DNA from: JAZDKP01 sp043802925
GTDB taxonomy: Bacteria; Fibrobacterota; OXYB2-FULL-49-7; JAEUSG01
NCBI GenBank assembly: GCA_043802925.1
Contig: JAZDKP010000263.1
Location: forward strand, 1-25,452
Direction of reading: 5' to 3'
Length of the DNA: 25,452 nt
Under the pieces are notes generated by a model that ran no database searches, was not told where the DNA came from, and saw nothing but the letters and a program-made list of their open reading frames with translations. The position numbers were made by a program, and so were the translations under genes. Each line of letters starts with the position of its first letter. The stretch's first letter is position 1. Of the stretch, positions 22,996 to 25,452 are shown in pieces.

Positions 22996-24105
22996 TTACG
23001 AAATCGCCCAGTCAATGACCGTGCCGCGCGTGGTGACGCTTCCCTGGCGTTTTTTCACGAGCACGTGCTCGATAATTTCCAGGATGTCCTGCTCCTGCGG
23101 GATGCCGCCACCCGGCCGGCCGTGGAAGTGGAGGGCCGCCCGGTCGAGGACCGCCAGCTTGACGTCCTCAATCATTTGACCCAGGCTCATTTCGACCACC
23201 AGGAACTCGCGGGTCGTTTTAGCGGCCTCGGCAAGGGCCGCGTACGGGAAAGGCCAGAGCGTGACGGGCCGGAAAAGCCCCACCTTGAGGCCTTTGGCCC
23301 GCGCCTGCTGCATGACCGTGCGGCAGATGCGGGAGGTGGTGCCGTAGGCGACGAGGATGAGGTCCGCGCCTTCGCAGTTCTGTGTTTCGAGCATGAGCTC
23401 ATTTTTCTTCATTTCTTCGTACTTGGCCTTGAACAGCCAGTTCCAGTCCTCGACCACACCCTCATCAAGCGAAAGCGAGTTCACGAGGTTGGGCGCGCGG
23501 CCGTTGCGCTTGCCGCCCACGGCCCATGGTTTGGCCGGCGGGTTGGGGGTGATACCGCTGAACACCAGGGGTTCCATCATCTGCCCGAGAATGGCGTCGC
23601 CCAGGACCATGACCGGATTGCGGTACCGGTCCGCCACATCAAAGGACTTGGCCGTGAGGTCCGCGGCCTCCTGCACCGTGGCCGGACCATACACGACCAT
23701 ACGGTAGTCACCGTGACCGCCCCCTTTGCACGCCTGGAAATAATCGGACTGCGAGGGCGCGATGTTACCCAGGCCCGGGCCGCCGCGCACGATATTGACG
23801 ATGACGGCCGGCAGCTGCGCGCCCACCAGGTAGGAGATGCCTTCCTGTTTGAGCGAAATGCCCGGGCTCGAGGAGCTGGTCATGGTTCGTACGCCCGCGG
23901 ACGCGGCGCCATAAACCATGTTGATGGCCGCGACCTCGCTCTCGGCCTGGATGAAAGTGCGGCCTTTTTCCGGCATGTGCTTGGCCATGTAAGCCGTGAG
24001 CTCGTTCTGGGGCGTGATGGGATAGCCAAAATAACACTGCACCCCGGCGCGGATGGCCGCTTCGGCGATGGCGTCGTTGCCTTTCATTAATACACGTTCA
24101 GCCAT
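22996..24105 (-). CDS. vorB: 2-oxoacid:ferredoxin oxidoreductase, alpha subunit (3-methyl-2-oxobutanoate/VorB type)
   Basis: The alpha subunit of a CoA-acylating 2-oxoacid:ferredoxin oxidoreductase. The opening MAERVLMKGNDAIAEAAIRAG, GYPITPQNELTAYM, SEVAAINMVYGAASAG, RTMTSSSSPGISLKQEG and VNIVRGGPGLGNI are hallmarks. The 369-aa length and this N-terminus fit proteins annotated as 3-methyl-2-oxobutanoate dehydrogenase subunit VorB. A KorA 2-oxoglutarate enzyme remains possible. Substrate choice is therefore inferred from sequence style and from the neighbouring ilvE. GGAGGG precedes the ATG by 6 nt. The gene overlaps the ferredoxin subunit by 8 nt, so the two are translationally coupled. The reaction yields or uses acyl-CoA, CO2 and reduced ferredoxin. 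Confidence 0.9.
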   Translation of the reverse strand: MAERVLMKGNDAIAEAAIRAGVQCYFGYPITPQNELTAYMAKHMPEKGRTFIQAESEVAAINMVYGAASAGVRTMTSSSSPGISLKQEGISYLVGAQLPAVIVNIVRGGPGLGNIAPSQSDYFQACKGGGHGDYRMVVYGPATVQEAADLTAKSFDVADRYRNPVMVLGDAILGQMMEPLVFSGITPNPPAKPWAVGGKRNGRAPNLVNSLSLDEGVVEDWNWLFKAKYEEMKKNELMLETQNCEGADLILVAYGTTSRICRTVMQQARAKGLKVGLFRPVTLWPFPYAALAEAAKTTREFLVVEMSLGQMIEDVKLAVLDRAALHFHGRPGGGIPQEQDILEIIEHVLVKKRQGSVTTRGTVIDWAIS

Positions 24106-24325
24106 GAATTTCCCTCCAAACCGTGATGGCGGAGTCCGGGCACATCTGGCCGCAGAACCCGCACCCCGTGCAGTTGCCGGGTTTGGCCGCGACCAGATAG
24201 CGGTAACCGTACGGGTTCACCTTGTCCGCGTCGGACAACTCGATGACATCGAATTTGCACGCGGTAATGCAGAGTTCGCAACCCTTGCAGTAGTTGATAT
24301 CGATTTCGATTTTTCCCTTGGCCAT
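24098..24325 (-). CDS. 2-oxoacid:ferredoxin oxidoreductase, delta (2x4Fe-4S ferredoxin) subunit
   Basis: A 75-aa ferredoxin-type subunit. Two cysteine sets bind two 4Fe-4S clusters: CKGCELCITAC near the N-terminus and CTGCGFCGQMC near the C-terminus, each CxxCxxCxxxC. It passes electrons from the thiamine centre to free ferredoxin. AGGAG is 5 nt before the ATG. It is the first gene of the delta-alpha-beta-gamma cluster, which fits KOR/VOR-type enzymes of anaerobes. Its stop overlaps the alpha start by 8 nt. Confidence 0.93.
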   Translation of the reverse strand: MAKGKIEIDINYCKGCELCITACKFDVIELSDADKVNPYGYRYLVAAKPGNCTGCGFCGQMCPDSAITVWREIHG

Positions 24326-24372
24326 GGGCTCTCCTGAAGGATAGGGAAGGCGTTTATACGTTGTAGATATAC

Positions 24373-24402
24373 AATTTAATAATTAGCCAAAATTCATGTC
24401 AA
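24373..24402 (-). promoter_or_regulatory. Promoter of the oxidoreductase cluster, with a dyad over the -35
   Basis: On the - strand a perfect TTGACA (24402-24397) is followed after 18 nt by TAAATT (24378-24373). Transcription would start near 24366, giving a leader of about 40 nt. CAAAATT (24388-24394) and AATTTTG (24401-24407) form a perfect 7-bp inverted repeat with a 6-nt centre across the -35, a possible operator. Confidence 0.5.
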
Positions 24403-24423
24403 TTTTGATGTTGAGTCCCGCCT

Positions 24424-24459
24424 TGTTTCACTCATAGTAAATGGGCTATATTTTATAAT
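24424..24459 (+). promoter_or_regulatory. Candidate mnmE promoter with very short leader
   Basis: TTGTTT (24424-24429), a 17-nt spacer and TATATT (24447-24452) fit a promoter whose start lies about 7 nt before the ATG at 24467. A second box, a perfect TATAAT (24454-24459), ends 7 nt before that ATG. No Shine-Dalgarno is present with either. Confidence 0.5.
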
Positions 24460-24466
24460 TGAAATC

Positions 24467-25452
24467 ATGATGAAAACACCCCTCTCCGACACCATTGCTG
24501 CAGCCGCCACACCGCCCGGCGAGGGCGGCCTGGCCGTAATCCGGATATCGGGCCGTAATGCCACAGAAATCGCTGCCCGCGTCTTCAAGCCCGCACGGCC
24601 CGGCGCGGGTTTTCAGCACCAGCGCGCGGTCCTGGGCCGGCTCTTGGATAACGCCGGCGACATCGACACCGCACTCGCCCTCTTTTTCAGCTCGCCCCGC
24701 TCCTATACCGGCGAAGACACCGTGGAACTCAGCCTGCACGGCGGCCCCATCCTGGTCCGCAGGACGCTGGAAGCACTCCGGAAGGCGGGCGCCCGTCCCG
24801 CGGAACCCGGCGAATTCACACGCCGCGCCTTCTTAAATGGAAAAATGGACTTGGTGCAGGCCGAGTCCGTGGCCTCCCTGATACGCGCGGAGACCGAATC
24901 CGCGCAACGGGCCGCACAAACGCAGCTCGAAGGCGGTCTCTCCCGCTCTTACCGGGAACTGCGCGAAACGCTGATGACGCAGCTTGCGCTTGTGGAAACC
25001 AACATCGATTTCGCGGAAGAGGATGTCTCGGTCCTCGACCGCGCCGCCATGGCCGTCAATCTTAAAAACACTGATGTCCGCATGGAAGCACTGCTCGCCT
25101 CGTACGAAACAGGGAGGCTCATTGTCGACGGCGCGCACGTGGCCATTGTGGGTCCGCCCAATGCAGGCAAATCAAGCCTGATGAACGCCCTGTGCGAAAA
25201 AGAACGCGTTATTGTGGACGCCCATCCCGGCACCACGCGAGACCTTGTGGAAGAGACTATGGCACTCGGCGGCATGAAGGTGACGCTCATGGACACCGCC
25301 GGCCTGCGGAAAGGGCGCTCGCGCGTGGAATCAAAGGGCATTGAACGCGCGCAAAAAGCCGCGGCCGAGGCCGACCTTGCGCTGATAGTCCTGGACGTTT
25401 CCGTCCCCCTCTCCAAAACGTCCCTAAAAGATATGTTGAACCTCCCCTGCCG
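24467..25452 (+). CDS. mnmE: tRNA-modifying GTPase MnmE, N-terminal part (3' end outside window)
   Basis: MnmE, with MnmG, installs the 5-carboxymethylaminomethyl group on wobble U of several tRNAs. The N-terminal folate-binding domain shows DTIAAAATPPGEGGLAVIRI, SYTGEDTVELSLHGG and PGEFTRRAFLNGKMDL. After the helical region the G domain begins: G1 GPPNAGKS at residues 229-236, G2 PGTTRD and G3 MDTAG. The G4 NKxD and the C-terminal CxGK motif would lie past the window edge; the frame stays open to the last base. ATG 24467 is followed directly by a second ATG (24470); either may be used. The gene is divergent from the oxidoreductase cluster, with 141 nt between them. Confidence 0.95.
   Translation, partial: MMKTPLSDTIAAAATPPGEGGLAVIRISGRNATEIAARVFKPARPGAGFQHQRAVLGRLLDNAGDIDTALALFFSSPRSYTGEDTVELSLHGGPILVRRTLEALRKAGARPAEPGEFTRRAFLNGKMDLVQAESVASLIRAETESAQRAAQTQLEGGLSRSYRELRETLMTQLALVETNIDFAEEDVSVLDRAAMAVNLKNTDVRMEALLASYETGRLIVDGAHVAIVGPPNAGKSSLMNALCEKERVIVDAHPGTTRDLVEETMALGGMKVTLMDTAGLRKGRSRVESKGIERAQKAAAEADLALIVLDVSVPLSKTSLKDMLNLPC

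Noticed and set aside
23065..24090. A 341-codon + strand frame antisense to the alpha subunit
   Set aside because: Composition is shadow-like (H, R, G, D-rich), with no motif and no ribosome-binding site. The alpha subunit on the other strand is certain.

Overview
The window reads as a stretch of a GC-rich bacterial chromosome, mostly housekeeping genes with very short intergenic gaps. Two secreted proteins end in a PNPF-type C-terminal module with the pattern DGR...W(D/N)G...G.P.G.Y. This module is common in Fibrobacterota and related Fibrobacteres-Chlorobi-Bacteroidetes lineages. Together with the ferredoxin-linked 2-oxoacid oxidoreductase it points to an anaerobic Fibrobacterota-like organism. 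That assignment is inference from gene content; no rRNA or other marker fixes it.

Layout, left to right. (1) 1-689: the 3' part of an IS4-family transposase, AT-richer than the rest and cut by the window edge. (2) 881-6651, + strand: a tight run purC, purH, topA and a radical SAM/SPASM protein. (3) 6666-7961: a self-contained unit of promoter with a dyad, an AAA/DUF4143 ATPase and a terminator. (4) 8050-10715, - strand: a four-gene run read as glycosyltransferase, pcm (overlapping), small lipoprotein and Ppx/GppA phosphatase. (5) 10774-10946: an orphan + strand terminator, a bidirectional terminator and a tRNA-Pro(GGG). (6) 11063-12496, - strand: a NIF3-family protein and a PHP-domain phosphoesterase. 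(7) 12537-13220, +: a secreted temptin-like CxxCH / DSDGDG protein whose stop overlaps that of threonine synthase (13212-14558, -). (8) 14668-18475, +: an RCK-type potassium channel followed 4 nt later by a 928-aa hybrid histidine kinase. (9) 18480-20393, -: a secreted purple-acid-phosphatase-like metallophosphatase. (10) 20460-24325, -: branched-chain aminotransferase and a four-subunit ferredoxin-dependent 2-oxoacid oxidoreductase (delta-alpha-beta-gamma), best read as a branched-chain (VOR-type) enzyme. (11) 24467-end, +: the 5' part of mnmE, cut by the window edge.

How the genes work together. purC and purH supply steps of IMP synthesis. The oxidoreductase and aminotransferase together can interconvert branched-chain amino acids and acyl-CoAs. 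The channel and kinase look like one transcription unit, perhaps for ion or envelope sensing.

I found no CRISPR array, prophage, secretion cluster, toxin-antitoxin pair or clearly new multi-gene system. The most unusual signals are regulatory: several first genes have a -10 box only 6-14 nt before the ATG and no Shine-Dalgarno, while genes inside operons have good ones. Others are the promoter/operator of the DUF4143 ATPase, a long imperfect stem upstream of ilvE, and an orphan terminator.
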